Positions 1-12,827 of a stretch of 64,000 nucleotides of DNA are shown one piece after another. The stretch comes from Ecdyonurus torrentis (taxonomy: Eukaryota; Arthropoda; Insecta; Ephemeroptera; Heptageniidae). The translations under genes were made by a program, and so were the position numbers. Numbering within the stretch: position 1 is the first letter of the stretch; the number at the start of each line of letters is the position of its first letter. The notes beneath the pieces are model-generated. The model was given only the letters and a program-made list of their open reading frames with translations. It ran no database searches and was not told the DNA's origin. The stretch is taken from assembly GCA_949318235.1 (NCBI GenBank), contig OX439133.1, positions 5,189,252 to 5,253,251 on the forward strand, read 5' to 3'.

Positions 1-609
1 AATAAAATTGCTTGACAAAATAGATTCAAACGTTTGACATAGGCATTTATTTATAACAAATAAAGTAATATAATCATAAAATATTTACCATTAAAGATGT
101 CCCATTTAAGCCTGCATATTCATTGTTTAGAGATGCCATTTCAAAATTGTCGAATATTCTTTTTATCTGCACGAATTTGAAGAACTTCTACAAAAAATTA
201 AACACACATAAATGTACCAAAATGGCTTTACCGGAAATATAACAACTAATTTTTAACGAGCGATATTTATACCGGAAGTTAGTAAAATTATATTTTCAGC
301 GCGAAAAAGTTTAAAAGTTTCTATCATTGGGAATGACAGGTGCATTTTGCGTGAACTATTTTTATATTTAATTACTTTTAGAGAGTTTCAAACTATGAAA
401 TATGTTTAAAATGATTAAATATAGATAAAATAATAAACTATTTTTAAATTAAATCATGTTTACAGATGGTATTTTAATTGTTTTTAGTTATTTGTTACGT
501 AGTTACGTTTTCTTTTTCTTTTTCTTTTTTTTTTTTTTTAATTTTTTTTTTTTACATTATAATATAATATATAATCACTCCAAACTACAAAGTTACTCAT
601 ATTTCAGAG

Positions 610-744
610 TAGGGGCGTATTCAGGGAAGGGAGTTGAAGTCCGGACCCTTCCTGTCAGGTCTGCAAAAGCATGGATAAAGGGGGGGGGGTATATCCCCCT
701 TTACCCTACCCTACCTCACCCAAAATCCTGGCTACGCCGCACTG
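610..744. mobile_element. hAT-like MITE, diverged
   Basis: Left end AGGGGCGTATTCAGG and right end CCTGGCTACGCCGCACTG resemble the ends of the intact element at 23414-23565. GC-rich interior with G and C runs. Any 8-bp duplication is decayed. Confidence 0.55.
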
Positions 745-2961
745 CTTCAAAAGCGACACGTACCATGCACGGTGACCAGTTAATCATAGTCAGAATAAAA
801 TTATTTTATTTTATTTTTGTCTTCTCAAAAAAAAAAAAAAATTAATAAATAAAGTAAGTACTTAATTCAAACTGTGTCCACTTTCCAGAGCTCACAATCT
901 GTTTGTATTGGGTTGATGTTATATCACTGGTTTGATTGATCATTGATTAAAGCTTAAGTTTATTTGACGCCACAGTTATGACCAGTAAAACATTGATAAT
1001 TAAGTGATAATAAATACACAATATATATATATATATATATATTTTTTTTTTTTTTGAAAAATAACAAAATATTGCCATATAGGACTACAGTATTTAGTTG
1101 TTTTTCTTGATTGTTTCTAACAGAGAAAAAAATAACATCATATTACCTCATGAAAAATATCAAAAATAACTAAATAACATTTAATTTAATCCTTTATATT
1201 GCATAATAATGCACTGTAATATGGTACTATAAGCATTGGTTGGCACTATATGGTGCGCAATTTCATGCACCCACACCTTGTAGAAAAATATATGATATTT
1301 TTTTTGTGTATTTATATCAATTTAATACTATTAATATTATTTTTTTTTTAAGTAAGCGAGTAATTTTTTTAAAACATTTGATTTTTTTCAAAGGTTTGTA
1401 AAAATTACTTTTTTTTTCTTTTTTTTTTTTTCTTTTTTTTTTCTATAGTGGTTACTGGTTAGAATTTTAATAAAAATTGCATTCTTGGACTTGATGCTGG
1501 CTCAATAGTGAACCAAAAAAAAAGTGTTATCGTTATCAATATCAAAATTAAAAAAAAAAAAAAAAATGGGTTGTGTTATGGAAACTGAAATAAATATTAT
1601 TAATTTTTATAAAACAATAATAATTATTTTTATGTTATCTCAAATAGTATTTACTATCTGTTTATCCACAAAAAATTAAGTTGGTGTCTTTATTCTGAAA
1701 ATAAAAATAAATTAATTATAACATAAAAAAAAATCAAATGCAGAAAAGAAAATATACAAAATAAACTTTCACTATCTTTGTGTTTGTAATTAATTTGTTA
1801 CTATTTTTAGTTTACTATATACGCGAGTAAGAGTCAATAAAATGATTGAACAAACAATAACAAAAAGAGATAAAACAAAGACAATATTTAATCTTGTCTC
1901 CCCACTAGTGCATGGGGAATACAAACCATGCAAGTGGACGTTTGATTGCTGGCTCAATCAAAAAGCTTCTGCCTCACAATGAATTTTTATCAATGATACG
2001 AGTATTCAGTCAAAGTCACTCTTAATACTATTGACGTCAGCAATGTGTTATATAAAGTCTGTTTCCATTGAAAATATATATTTCATTAAAGTTAATATAA
2101 ATAATCAATGTTTTTTTTTGTTTTGTTTTTAATTATTAAAAGCCAAACGGGGAAAAGGTATAATTAATGTAAAATAAAATGTGAAATTATAGATTTTTTT
2201 TTCCATCATTAAAATACCGTCAATAAGTAAAATAAAAACAAAAAATCAATTCAGTAACCACCATTCTCGTTTCATTATTATATTTTTCAGAAAACAGGGT
2301 TTTATACAGTATTTACTATCTAGAAAATAAGAAAATGAGAAGAATGGAAAAGTTCTACAAAATGAAATGAAATATATAAATAGCATTTAGTTGCTAAATC
2401 AAATAAACTACTATTATACTACTACTACGGTCTATTAGATGATCAACTGTAAATCAATGTTTTCCCTTTACGTAAAATAAAATATCTTGTACAGAAAACA
2501 TTGATATGTGATGAATATACAAATAATTTTGCACAATAATATTTTTCATGTATGGTAACGCATAATAACATTCAAAATTCTGTTGACTATACACATATAC
2601 ATACATATAGAAGGCATTAAAAACAGATCCACAATATCTTCTCAGTAGCAAACATCTCATTCTCTCGATCAATTATTGGCAAATAATTTTTATTAATTAT
2701 ATCACGCAAATTACCATTCAAGTATCTATAACTTTTAAATTATAAAAATATTATTATAAATTTATATTTCAATAATAAAAATATATCTAAAAAATATAAA
2801 AGTGGGTTAAAGAATGCCATAGAGCAAAATAAAACTATTAACCGGTTAAATTAAACTTTTTTTTTTTGTAAACGAGCCCTTTTTGCAAAAAATACGTATA
2901 TTTAATATTTATTGTTTAATTGCTTGTTATTTATATATATTTATTTGTTTGTGACATTGTT

Positions 2962-2999
2962 TATTATTTATTTATTTATTTATTTATTAATTTATTAAT

Positions 3000-3066
<67 letters not shown>

Positions 3067-3073
3067 TATTTAT
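2962..3073. repeat. (TTTA)n microsatellite
   Basis: About 28 units with few interruptions. Confidence 0.95.
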
Positions 3074-4357
3074 TATTATTATTTTGTTATTTTTACTAGA
3101 TATATATTTCATTTTTTCATTTTTTTTTCTTCTTTATTTCTTATTATTATTATATCGTTGTATCCTATCAAAATCTATACCTACCTGCCTTACCTATCCC
3201 ACATCCAGATGTCATGTTACAAACAAAACCAGTCCAAAGTTGGTAAACTCTAACACTCTGCAGTAAATATTGATCAAAGACCTTAAATATTTGGCGCCGG
3301 CGCTCTAAACTCTCTTTCTCTCTTTTTTTTTTTACTCTACATAGAGGAACTGTGGACGAGTCCATTCTTGGGTACTCACTGTACCCTACTGCAATTTTCC
3401 AACCCGTGTTTTTCATAGGTAAGCCATTCATAAATTTATATTTATTCTATGTTCATTTTTTTAACTTGTAATTAAAATTCTGCTTCTAGTTATTATTAAT
3501 TTTTTAATAAAATTAGAAACTTTTTTTTTAAGAAAATATTTTTTTTTATACATGTAAGAAACTAAAGTAACGTTTTTTTAAAGTATTGATTAATAAAGCT
3601 TTAAAAAAGTATTGTATTATAGCAATTATATTTACAATTTAAGGAAAATTATTGGTTTTTAAGGTTGAAAATTTGGTAAATTTGTGTTTAATTTTTCGTA
3701 ATTTTTTAATAAATTTAAAAAGCAAGAGAAATTATAAAACAAATTTTTAGTGACTTTTTTCCGGCATTTTTACCTATAATTTTTAAAGAACGTATTTTAA
3801 AGTATTTAAAATTAAAAATAAATAAAATAATATATTACTATTTACGTTTAAACCTAGTAAAAATTTTAATAAGGGTAATTTTGTTAAAATATTATCAAAT
3901 GTATAACTTTTGTGATTTTCATAGTTCTAATGATTATAACGTTTTTCTCATAAGAAACCACTGTGATTTAGTTACAACATAATTATTAATTACGCCAACA
4001 CTCAAGATTGTCCAATTTGTATAAAAACATAAGAAACCTTACACTTGTAGTATTTATGTTGTATGAGTTTTATTTTAAATAAAAAGTCCAAATCGATGCG
4101 ACCTATATTTTTACACTCACTTAACCCCTCAGTAAAAAGAAAAGAAAGAAAAAAAAAAAAAGATTGGAGGTTTCATATATCATCCCTGTGTATATTGTTT
4201 ACTATTCTTTATTGATTTCTCGAGGCTGTATAAGGCTATTATCTTAACGGAGCTCATGGGAAACTTAAGTGAGTAACTTCAAAAATTGTATCATAAATTA
4301 TGGAAGTACGTGTTATTCATATCATGGTCGGTTTTTAAGAAATGGACCATTCACAGT

Positions 4358-4662
4358 ATAGGTTGTATGTGAATGACGTCATATTTATTACGCTTGGAGG
4401 CCATACTGGAGTAGTGAATAACATTGCTCAGCATAGGACAAACTTCATTTAAGCCAATTTTCTTTGGGAAATCGGTTACTTTTTTTGTTATTGTTATTTT
4501 TCTCACATACTTGAAATACTATAATTCAACATACAGCATCAATGCTCTCAAAAATATTACATAGCGTTTTTGAACTGGCAAAAATTTTGTTTCCTATGCC
4601 ACCCATGTTATTGAGTTATCCAACATGGCGTCGACGTGAACATGAATGCATTCACCCTATAT
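4358..4662 (+). mobile_element. family A MITE, copy 1
   Basis: About 305 bp with ends like GGTGTATGC and GCATACACCC. Shared internal blocks: ATGACGTCATATT, CCATACTGGAGTAGTGAAT, GCTCAGCATAGGAC, AGCATCAATGCTCTCAAAAA, ACTGGCAAAA, ATTGAGTTATCCAACATGGC and GTCGAC. No coding capacity. At least nine copies in the window. Confidence 0.75.
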
Positions 4663-5008
4663 ACAAATTTTAAAATTGTTGTTACGTATTTATATATGAT
4701 AAAGATTTTTCCATAAGAAACGCATGTATAAATTTATTTTATATATGGTTCGTGAATTGCAAGGGGTCCATAAGCTCACTAATACATGACTAAACTTGTA
4801 ATATATATTTTGAACATTGTTGAAAACTTATAGTGATCTTTGATCAAATTGTTAACTCAATGGGTTTTCTTATGAAAAAATGAATTGGATCACGAAATTT
4901 GCAACAATGGAAAAAACCTCTCTTAAATGTAAGTCGTGATTTGGTCTACATGCATCTTAATTTTTTTTAGTATTAATATTTAAGAATAAAACAATTACAA
5001 ATAATATA

Positions 5009-5254
5009 ATGGAGCTTATCGGTTTAGCGCGCGGGGAAAGCTAAGGGTGCCCTAATTTAACATTACGCTTATGGGGAAAAACACTTTTTTTTTTTTTTTT
5101 TTTTTGGTTTTTTTTTTTTTTTTTTTTTTTGCACTTTTTGAGAAAACTGCTCCAACGATTTCAAAGAAATTTAAATGAGAAATACTAAACATTCTTTTAC
5201 GTGTTTTAAGACATGGACATTTTTAAATGATTTTTTAAACCGATAGCTTCCATT
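5009..5254 (+). mobile_element. family D MITE, copy 1
   Basis: AATGGAGCTTATCGGTTTAG at the left, AAACCGATAGCTTCCATT at the right, with GCGCGCGGGGAAAGCTAAGG and CATTACGCTTATGGGGAAAA inside. Contains a long T tract. Confidence 0.7.
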
Positions 5255-5921
5255 AAAAAAAGGATAACCACGCAAAAAATTTAATCACAGCAGTTTAAAT
5301 GTTTACTTCTATATAGTGCCTTCTTGTTAATTTCATTTCTTTTCTTTCCCTCATCCGATAGTCACTGATAATGGATTTTTTTTTCGTAAATAGTTGTTAC
5401 TTGTTACCATTAACTTTCAAATATAGCTATAAAACCGCTAAAGGTGACAACTTTTGAATTTTTTATAGATACGATCCTCTTAGATTTTAGAATGACAACT
5501 TTTAATTGTAATATAACTATCTATATTTGAATCGACTTAATAGTTCACACACTGGAGAATTTTAAGAAGAGAATGATCACTTTCCCACAAATTTAGGCTT
5601 CCTGTGTAACAGACAGTCTGAAAGAGTTGCATAAGTTTGCAGGCGGCATTAACAGTAAGATCAATCAAAATCATGGAAATTAGGAGAACCAATAATATCA
5701 CCGTTAACGCCGTACGCAAAACGCCTGCGAATGTAGGCAACTCTTTCAGATCCTATGTTGCACGGGAAACTTAAAATTTAAAAATAAAAAATAAAAATTG
5801 GGAGCACTTCAATATTTATAATACGTATAATTTGTATACATGATTTTTACTATATGAAAGTGAAACTGAATAATACATATATATAAATATACATATCACA
5901 GGAAAAAAATTCTAATCTATT

Positions 5922-6264
5922 TTAAAGGAATAGACCGGAGAAAAACATGAGCATTTATATCACAAAACACTTGATGGGATTTACATATATAACATTAGTT
6001 TGTCTCAAAACCCAACAATAGCCCCGTAGCAGTGATCAGAAAATTCGTTTTATGCAGCCCGCACAACATTTTCATACTAATTTTTGCATGTTTCTGACGT
6101 CATAAACATGAATTTTCACGCAAATTGCATACTTTACAGTATTTTCACGCTCTCTGGTAGGGCTACATTAACATTCTGGTAAAAGTTGTTATCAGTTTTG
6201 AAGATCTCAATTCGTGTATATTAATTAAAAAGCACGTGTTGTTTTATGTGGTCTATGGCTTTAA
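5922..6264 (+). mobile_element. family B MITE, 343 bp, TTAA-bounded
   Basis: Starts TTAAAGGAATAGACCGGAG and ends GTGGTCTATGGCTTTAA. The TTAA at each edge is the target preference of piggyBac-type transposases. Internal TGACGTCATAAACATG and TTTTCACGCTCTCT are shared with the other copies. Confidence 0.75.
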
Positions 6265-6413
6265 AATAAAATTATTAAATATCATGGAAAACATAAATTT
6301 AAGAAATTATTCAGATACATATAAGTAACTTTTTATAGTACAATCCAATAACTTTTTCAAAAAAGCTGAAAGAGTAACTCGTTAGTATAAACGTAATTTC
6401 TTTAACGATAAAT

Positions 6414-6547
6414 CGTCACTTCAGAATAAGAATGTCGTATCTGCAAAAAAATTTGATGCAATTCTGAACCTTACGTTGATAACAAATAAGGCTCAGAATT
6501 GCATCAATTTTTTTTTGCAGATACGACATTCTTATTCTGAGGTGACG
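6414..6547. repeat. near-perfect 55-bp inverted repeat (hairpin)
   Basis: Left arm 6414-6468 and right arm 6493-6547 match almost completely (CGTCACTTCAGAATAAGAAT versus ATTCTTATTCTGAGGTGACG) with a 24-bp spacer. Outer sequences up to about 6585 show weaker symmetry, so it is likely the core of a young fold-back MITE. Confidence 0.8.
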
Positions 6548-6585
6548 AAATAGTTCTTTAGATTCTAAAAAACTTAGTATCTAAC

Positions 6586-8703
6586 GAATTTTTTAAAAAA
6601 ATAAAAAAGTCTAAATAGTAACTCTTTAGATAATTTTATCCGTGATGTTTTTAATTTTTATAATAAATTTTTACTATTACACAACTGCCAAACAAAATTT
6701 ATTCATGTATTCATATTTTATTACAATAATTTATTTATCTCTATATTTGCTCATTTATTCATTCATCATTCTTTAGCTTTGACAATTGAAATGTACATAA
6801 AGAAAACTGTAAAAGATCGAAGAATGGCTGAATACTCGTGCCGAGGTAAATATTGGTTTTTGTGTTGCTTTGAAGTCTCGTCATTCAGACTTTCATTTTA
6901 ATCCTCTTTCTTATACTTCCAAGTATTGCACTCGATACGTCTTTCAAACTGTTCGTGTTTTTACTTATAAAATCAATGATTTAATAACCACAAGTACTAC
7001 TGTCTTTTGAGTCATTTCAATTAAGTCGAAAGATAAAAACAAAACCATTACGTTTTCTGATAGAGCATATTAATTTTTCAATAACTATCGATTTTACTTT
7101 TATTAAAAAAAAGAAATGACTATTTATTGAAATTTTGAAAAGTGGACATCCTATTGACTTTTTTTTTTTTTTTTTTTTTTTTTTTACAGTAATTTAAAAC
7201 TACTGTTATAAGTTAAGTATTGGCATCACATTTTTATCACCTCTCATTGCAACTATGCAAAAATTATTTCATTATTAATTAATTACCTAAAAAACTTTTT
7301 TTTTTTTTTTTTTTTTGTTGATATGAATATTTATAAAATGCAATAAATAGAATATAATATAAAACCTAATTAATATGAAAGAAGATTTCTTTTAAAAATT
7401 TTACAGGATTGTAATTTTTTTTAATATTTTATGTAAATTTTGATTAAATTCGTTATAGTGCGTACTGCGTATCTATGTTCCTTACATTGAGTGCGTATCA
7501 CATTGAACATTTTTATTAATTTATTCAGGATGTCTATTTTTTTAAATTGACGAATGTTTCATATACGTAAAAATTTATACTTTTTTTCTTTCTTAAAATA
7601 TATTCATCACTATTAAGATAAAACGGTTAGGTATAATTAAAAACATTATCATATCGCAGTTCATGTCACAAATTTTATGAGCAAAATTGTCATACTAGAA
7701 ATTTAGTATTAACGCTATTAATTTTACTATCAAATGAAAAATATAAATAAATAATAATTTAAAAAATATATATAATGTTTATATTTAAAAAAAAATACAT
7801 ACAACTAAATTATTTGTGTAAATACAATTAAAAATCATTTGTAGTACAAATTATTAAAATTTAATTTAAAAACATTTAAATAATAAATTAAATTTTTATT
7901 GTAATTTAGTAAAATATTTTTATAATTATATTTTTACATACTAAACTTTTAAAAATTAAATTATTACACTCAAAAAGGTATTCCGGATAAGAATTATTTA
8001 TTATTGACATTTCAGGTCACATAAATAAAAAGTAGTGTTTCAAAATCTTCCTTCAGATGAGTTTGCAATTCGTTGACAAAATTTTTGATTAACAAGCTCA
8101 TTCTACTCATTCTAGGTGTCATTTTTAATGACAGCTAAAATCACTTAAATCTAATAATATTTATTGATATTCTTTATTGGGTTCATTTTAAATTCATATA
8201 CTGCAGAGAGAAATACATTTTTAAAATATTTTTCAATAAAACCAATAGAAAAAAAAGTGCATCAACTTTTTTTTTTTCTCCGATAGTGTTGACGTTAAAA
8301 AGTTCAACATTCAGTTAAAAAGTCTCATTTACTAAAACGCAAAAGTTCATCCCTTACTTTTTAATGTTGTTTGAAAGTCAATGATAAAAATTTCAGGACC
8401 AGAGATCTAGATAAGGATGGGGGGAAAAGTTGAAATTCACACATACAGGACAGGGCTTTATGGAAGTTAAAAATTTATAATTCAAAGTTTGGTATACGGT
8501 GCCTCCTTATCTATTTTCATTGGAAATATTTGCAGGAATATTTTTAAATCGTAGTTTTCTTATCTTTTCATATTTTATAAGTATTGTCCCTATATATATC
8601 TACAAAATATAATAAAAATTAAAAGATCTGTCTTTATTAATGTTACTAATTATGAAATCACCTCTTGTTCAATGCCATACTGTGCTATCGGTGCTTTGTG
8701 CTA
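6586..8703. other. AT-rich region, nothing recognised
   Basis: Only T tracts (near 7160 and 7300) and very A/T-rich low-complexity sequence around 7700-7970. No repeat family or exon recognised. Confidence 0.55.
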
Positions 8704-9340
8704 AGGGTGTATGCACATGACGTCATATTTAATGCGCTTGGACGCCATACTGGAGTAGTGAATAACATTTGCTCAGCATACGATAAACTTCGTTATGGCT
8801 ATTTCTTTTGGGAAATTGGTTAATTTTTTGTTGTTGTTATTTTTCTCAAACTGAAATACTAATTCCTATTTACATCATCAATGCCCTTAAAAATATTGCT
8901 TAAAGTATTTTTAAACTGGCAAAATTAGTTGTTGTTTTTCTATCCTGCCCATGTTATTGAGTGATCCAACATGGCGTTGACTTTAAAGGAATAGACCAGA
9001 GAAAAACATAAGAATTTATAACACAAAACAATTGATGGGACTTACATAAATAATTTCAGTTTGTCTCAAAACCCAACTGTAAATCCGTAGCAGTGATCAG
9101 AAATTTCGATTTATGCAACCCGAACAACATTTTCATACTAATTTTTACATGTTTATGACGTCATAAACATGAATATTCATGCAAATTGTATGCTTTACGG
9201 CATTTTCACGCTCTCTCGTGGGGCTAAATTAACAGTCTGGTAAAAATTGTCAATAGTTTTTAAGACCCCATTTTGTGTTTATTCATTAAAAAATACATGT
9301 TATTTTATGTGGTCTATGGCTTTAACATAAATCCATAGTC
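8704..9340 (+). mobile_element. family A MITE, copy 2, interrupted by a family B element
   Basis: Starts AGGGTGTATGCACATGACG and runs to GGCGTTGACTTTAA, then the 343-bp element at 8983-9325 intervenes, and a decayed remainder (TTAACATAAATCCATAG) follows. Confidence 0.75.
8983..9325 (+). mobile_element. family B MITE inserted in family A copy 2
   Basis: Exactly 343 bp from TTAA to TTAA. The host element continues after the second TTAA, so TTAA is the duplicated target site. Confidence 0.8.
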
Positions 9341-9481
9341 CCGTCAGACATTGTATCTTATCTACGCGTGTACAATTAAAAATGCACACACGCGTCTTCA
9401 TACGCAGCCCGGCATTCACCATGACAGCCTAGAGAAGCCGTGGAAATTCAAAGCAGGCTGAAAGGTGAAATCACATCAATC

Positions 9482-9565
9482 ATGCACCTCCTGAATGTTG
9501 TATTTGTTGTATGCGTTATCTTATCATGTAAACGTGCAACGTGTTTTGGTCTCTCTTTCATTTGA
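9482..9565 (+). CDS. candidate mini-ORF with signal-peptide-like start
   Basis: A 27-codon frame begins MHLLNVVFVVCVILSC, a typical secretory leader shape (short polar start, hydrophobic core, Cys/Ser near the end), and stops at TGA 9563. A GTAAAC at 9528 could be a donor, making this the first exon of a secreted protein. The block 9350-9650 is more GC-rich than its surroundings and ends near AATAAA at about 9632. No conserved domain; could be chance. Confidence 0.2.
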   Translation: MHLLNVVFVVCVILSCKRATCFGLSFI

Positions 9566-9802
9566 CGTATGCACCCAGCAGTTGTAGCTCAAACCTGCTT
9601 AAAAGTAGTGCTGAGTTTAGCACGGTACAGAAATAAAGATTTTATGTTTAGCTATGTGATATATAATCCAGAATAATCATACATATCAATTTGAAACACG
9701 ATTATCTTCTCTACTGCGTAAAGTTAGCATCAATACCTTGCATGAACTTTGACCTTTTGTGTCATCTACATAGCTGCACCCACATATGGCGCATCTGTCT
9801 CT

Positions 9803-9811
<9 letters not shown>

Positions 9812-9843
<32 letters not shown>
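9812..9843. repeat. (CT)n microsatellite
   Basis: About 16 units. Confidence 0.9.
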
Positions 9844-9846
<3 letters not shown>

Positions 9847-10270
9847 TCCTCTGTCTCGAACGCTACGATCTCCGATACATATTTCTGATTTTACAATTTT
9901 TTTTCACACAAACTCACGTTTATTATAATTTTTTACATTAAATTGTTGCAAAATTATAGTGATCACATTCGTTTTTACATTAAAAAAAGTATTGAGTATA
10001 AACAGTTTTATCACTTTAAGTTTGCAGCAATGAAAATAAATGCAAGTTGTAAATTGTAGCTTCTTATTTTCTCTAATATATTATTTTATATATATATTTT
10101 TTTATTATTATTATTTTTTTGTAGTTTAATTTTAGTACATTATATTTATGTATTACTATAATATTAATATTTATTTATTTGTTGTTGTTTTTGTCTATTT
10201 CTTTGTTTAATTTTATTTATATAATAAAAAATACTCAAGAAAATCCAATTTCGGATAACGTGAATGCAAT

Positions 10271-10301
<31 letters not shown>

Positions 10302-10459
10302 ACGAATGAGGCCCCACGCACGCCGCATTCAGTAACGGACATCCATTTCCATTACAATGGTTCAACAATATTTGCTAAATTTACTGTATACATGAAACTA
10401 TATGCATGACGACATGCATATACCTACATATTATATATTAACATTGCCCTGGTCCGTCT

Positions 10460-10492
<33 letters not shown>

Positions 10493-10539
10493 TGTGTATA
10501 TATATATATATATATTTTATATTTATAATAATAGGCATA

Positions 10540-10850
10540 TACATGTTTACAACTTTTGGATAGTCAGCCCGATTGCAGGTCTTGCCTGGCTACACAAAAC
10601 TGACTTCCTCAGAAATACATATTTATAATTTTGTAAGGTTTTTTACCTTTTTTTTTTTAAGCTAAATTTTATTTAAAACAGAAAACAAAATGAGTTGTAC
10701 CAAAGTCTTGCTTATGGGTCATCTGGCCTATTTATAGGTATTCAGTGCACCCACTTACAAGTCTCCGGCACCGCCGCATGTATCAACTCAAATATTTTAT
10801 TTGAACTAATATTATTTTAGAAGTACAAATATATTTCTTTTATAGTAGTA
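10540..10850 (-). repeat. second LINE 3'-UTR-like fragment
   Basis: Shares CCGATTGCAGGTCTTGCCTG and the following CTACACA (10569-10595) with the 3' UTR of the neighbouring LINE (same motif near 10950). It suggests a second, heavily truncated tail of the same family. The boundaries are approximate. Confidence 0.45.
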
Positions 10851-10924
10851 GTTTTTTTTTTGTCATTATTATTTTTTTTTTTTAATATTTTGAAAGAAAA
10901 AATAAAACAAAATTACATTCCAAA

Positions 10925-11950
10925 AATGCATTCATTTTGAGGACTCGGTCCGATTGCAGGTCTTGCCTGTCTACACAGAGCCGACCCCTCTCCATGAATA
11001 CAATATATTTCTTGCAACTTAAATTTCTCCCTTTCTTCTCTTTATCTTTATTATTATTTATAGTAATATAACATTTAGATGATCTTTCAGTTGCATACAA
11101 ACTTTTTTCTTTTTACTATCTATACACCATTTTTTCCTAATAAAATGTTTGAATGCATCGACTGTATGTATTTTATCCTTTCCACTTATACAATTTACTG
11201 TATTACCCAACATCCACACAACTGAACTATGTATTTCTGGTGGTCTTAGCTCGTGTAGGTCACAATACATCATATGCCATGGTTGAATATCATATTTATT
11301 TTTTATAATGATATTTAATTTATCTTTCACCCATGTAAATATTTCATGTGAAATTGTACATTCCGTTAGTCTATGTATAATTGTGTCAGTTTTATTACAT
11401 TTTATACATTGATCACTTTTTGAAATTCCTATTTTTTTCTTCTTTTCTTCCGTCGCTATAAGGTTATTTGCTATTTTTATCCATGTTGATTTTGTGGATT
11501 TGTCAAGAAATCTTTCATTGATACAATTAAAAACTTCGCCCCAATTAATGTCTACATCCAGTTTTATTATTGATGCTGGAGCTTTTATTTCAGTTTCACT
11601 CCCATAACCTATTTTTGACATAATTGCTGTATAAATTATCTTTGATTCAATTTTTGTTTCTACAATTAATTCATTATTATAAAGCAACAAACACATTACA
11701 TATTCAACTATTTTATTATTCTGCACTATGCTCTTATTAAAAGGTAATGAGTTTCCATGTATTTGTAAATAAAAATGTAGTAATTGTTGAAGACATACTG
11801 ATCCTTCTTTTTTTATTGCTCTTATTGCAGATACTAATAATAACGCATCACATTTTGCTTTTGTGTTGACTAAATTTATACCTCCATTTTTTATTTGATG
11901 ATAACATTTTTCTCTTGCTATTTTTGTCTCTTTTATAATGTTTAGTTTCT
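10925..11950 (-). mobile_element. 5'-truncated non-LTR retrotransposon (LINE), ORF2 C-terminus and 3' UTR
   Basis: On the minus strand the frame 11948-11058 is open for about 296 codons and ends at a stop, then an A/T-rich 3' UTR follows. It starts with KNGGINLVNTKAKCDALLL, the usual segment after the reverse-transcriptase thumb. A zf-RVT-type cluster follows, C-x2-C-x7-H-x4-C (QCIKCNKTDTIIHRLTEC), then WVKDKL. The catalytic domain is absent: an in-frame stop lies at 11949-11951 and similarity fades there, as expected for 5' truncation. Lys- and Ile-rich codon use follows the AT-rich base composition. It is a dead copy. Clade (CR1, L2 or other) cannot be decided from this fragment. Confidence 0.75.
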
Positions 11951-12017
11951 ATTTCAACGTAATAAACAGCAAAGGTTCAATTTTATCAAAATATAGCTTT
12001 TAATCTATAAAATTAAA

Positions 12018-12233
12018 AACTGTTGATTTAACACAGCTGTGGCAAACTTTTCCAACATAACTGGCATTTTTTTTGTCATTAAAAATTTAAAGAGATGAGT
12101 TGCGATAGAAAATTTTCATTTTTATGCATATATGTATAACAATGAAAATTTTCCAACGCAACTCGTCTCTTTAAACTTTTAATGAAAAAAAATCAGTTAT
12201 GTTGGAAATGTGCACTGGAACTGTGTCAACAGT
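12018..12233. mobile_element. palindromic MITE, about 216 bp
   Basis: Left arm AAAACTGTTGATTTAACACA, CCAACATAACTG, AAAGAGATGAGTTGCG and GAAAATTTTCAT is mirrored by the right arm ATGAAAATTTTCCAACGCAA, CTCGTCTCTTTAAA, CAGTTATGTTGG and GTCAACAGTTTT. Fold-back structure with a very short loop near 12122. Confidence 0.75.
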
Positions 12234-12379
12234 TTTTATAATATTAGAGATAGTCAGTGGTATTTTGATATAAATAAGCCGTTACTGTTTTATTACGTTT
12301 AAATAAAAACTATAAGTTTTAAAGAAACACTATTTTATATTTTATCCACGTTATCCTACATGGATTGTACATTGTAGTG

Positions 12380-12691
12380 TATAGGGTGGCTTCATTCATG
12401 TTAAAGTCGACGTCATAAGTGAGTACTAAATAGCATTGGCCGGTACAGGAAAATTGCACATTTTGCCAGTTTAAAAACACTTCGCAATTTTTTTTTTGAG
12501 AGCATTGATGCTGTTAACAGGTTGAATTAGTACCTCAAGTATGCAAGAAAAATAATAATGACCAAAAAATAGCTAATTTTCCAAAGAAAATAGCCAAAAA
12601 CTACGTTTGTCCTATGCTGAGCAATGTTATTCATTGCTCAAGAAGAGCATCAAAAAGCACTCAAAATGACGTCATGCGTACACACCCTATA
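12380..12691 (-). mobile_element. family A MITE, copy 3
   Basis: Reverse orientation: begins TATAGGGTGGCTTCATTCAT with TTAAAGTCGACGTCAT and ends ATGACGTCATGCGTACACACC. First of three neighbouring copies. Confidence 0.75.
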
Positions 12692-12827
12692 TATAGTGTA
12701 ATGTAGTATAATGATTCAATTTTTAGATCCCATACAAAAAGTAATAGAGTATAAAAAAACTTATTTAAAAAAATGTACCGTTTTTATTACCGCGAATATC
12801 AAGAAAATGCTTTGTATCAGCATATCT

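Larger units (their letters stand above)
1..4357. other. AT-rich region without recognisable gene
   Basis: Holds the diverged hAT-like MITE at 610-744, a (TA)n tract near 1021, T and A homopolymers near 520, 830, 1410 and 1550, and (TTTA)n at 2962. The slightly GC-richer piece 3160-3430 has an 87-codon minus frame without recognisable similarity. No exon with convincing borders seen. Confidence 0.6.

Noticed and set aside
3168..3431. 87-codon minus-strand frame
   Set aside because: No recognisable similarity or splice support, and it includes an A/G-rich low-complexity run; could be a decayed repeat.
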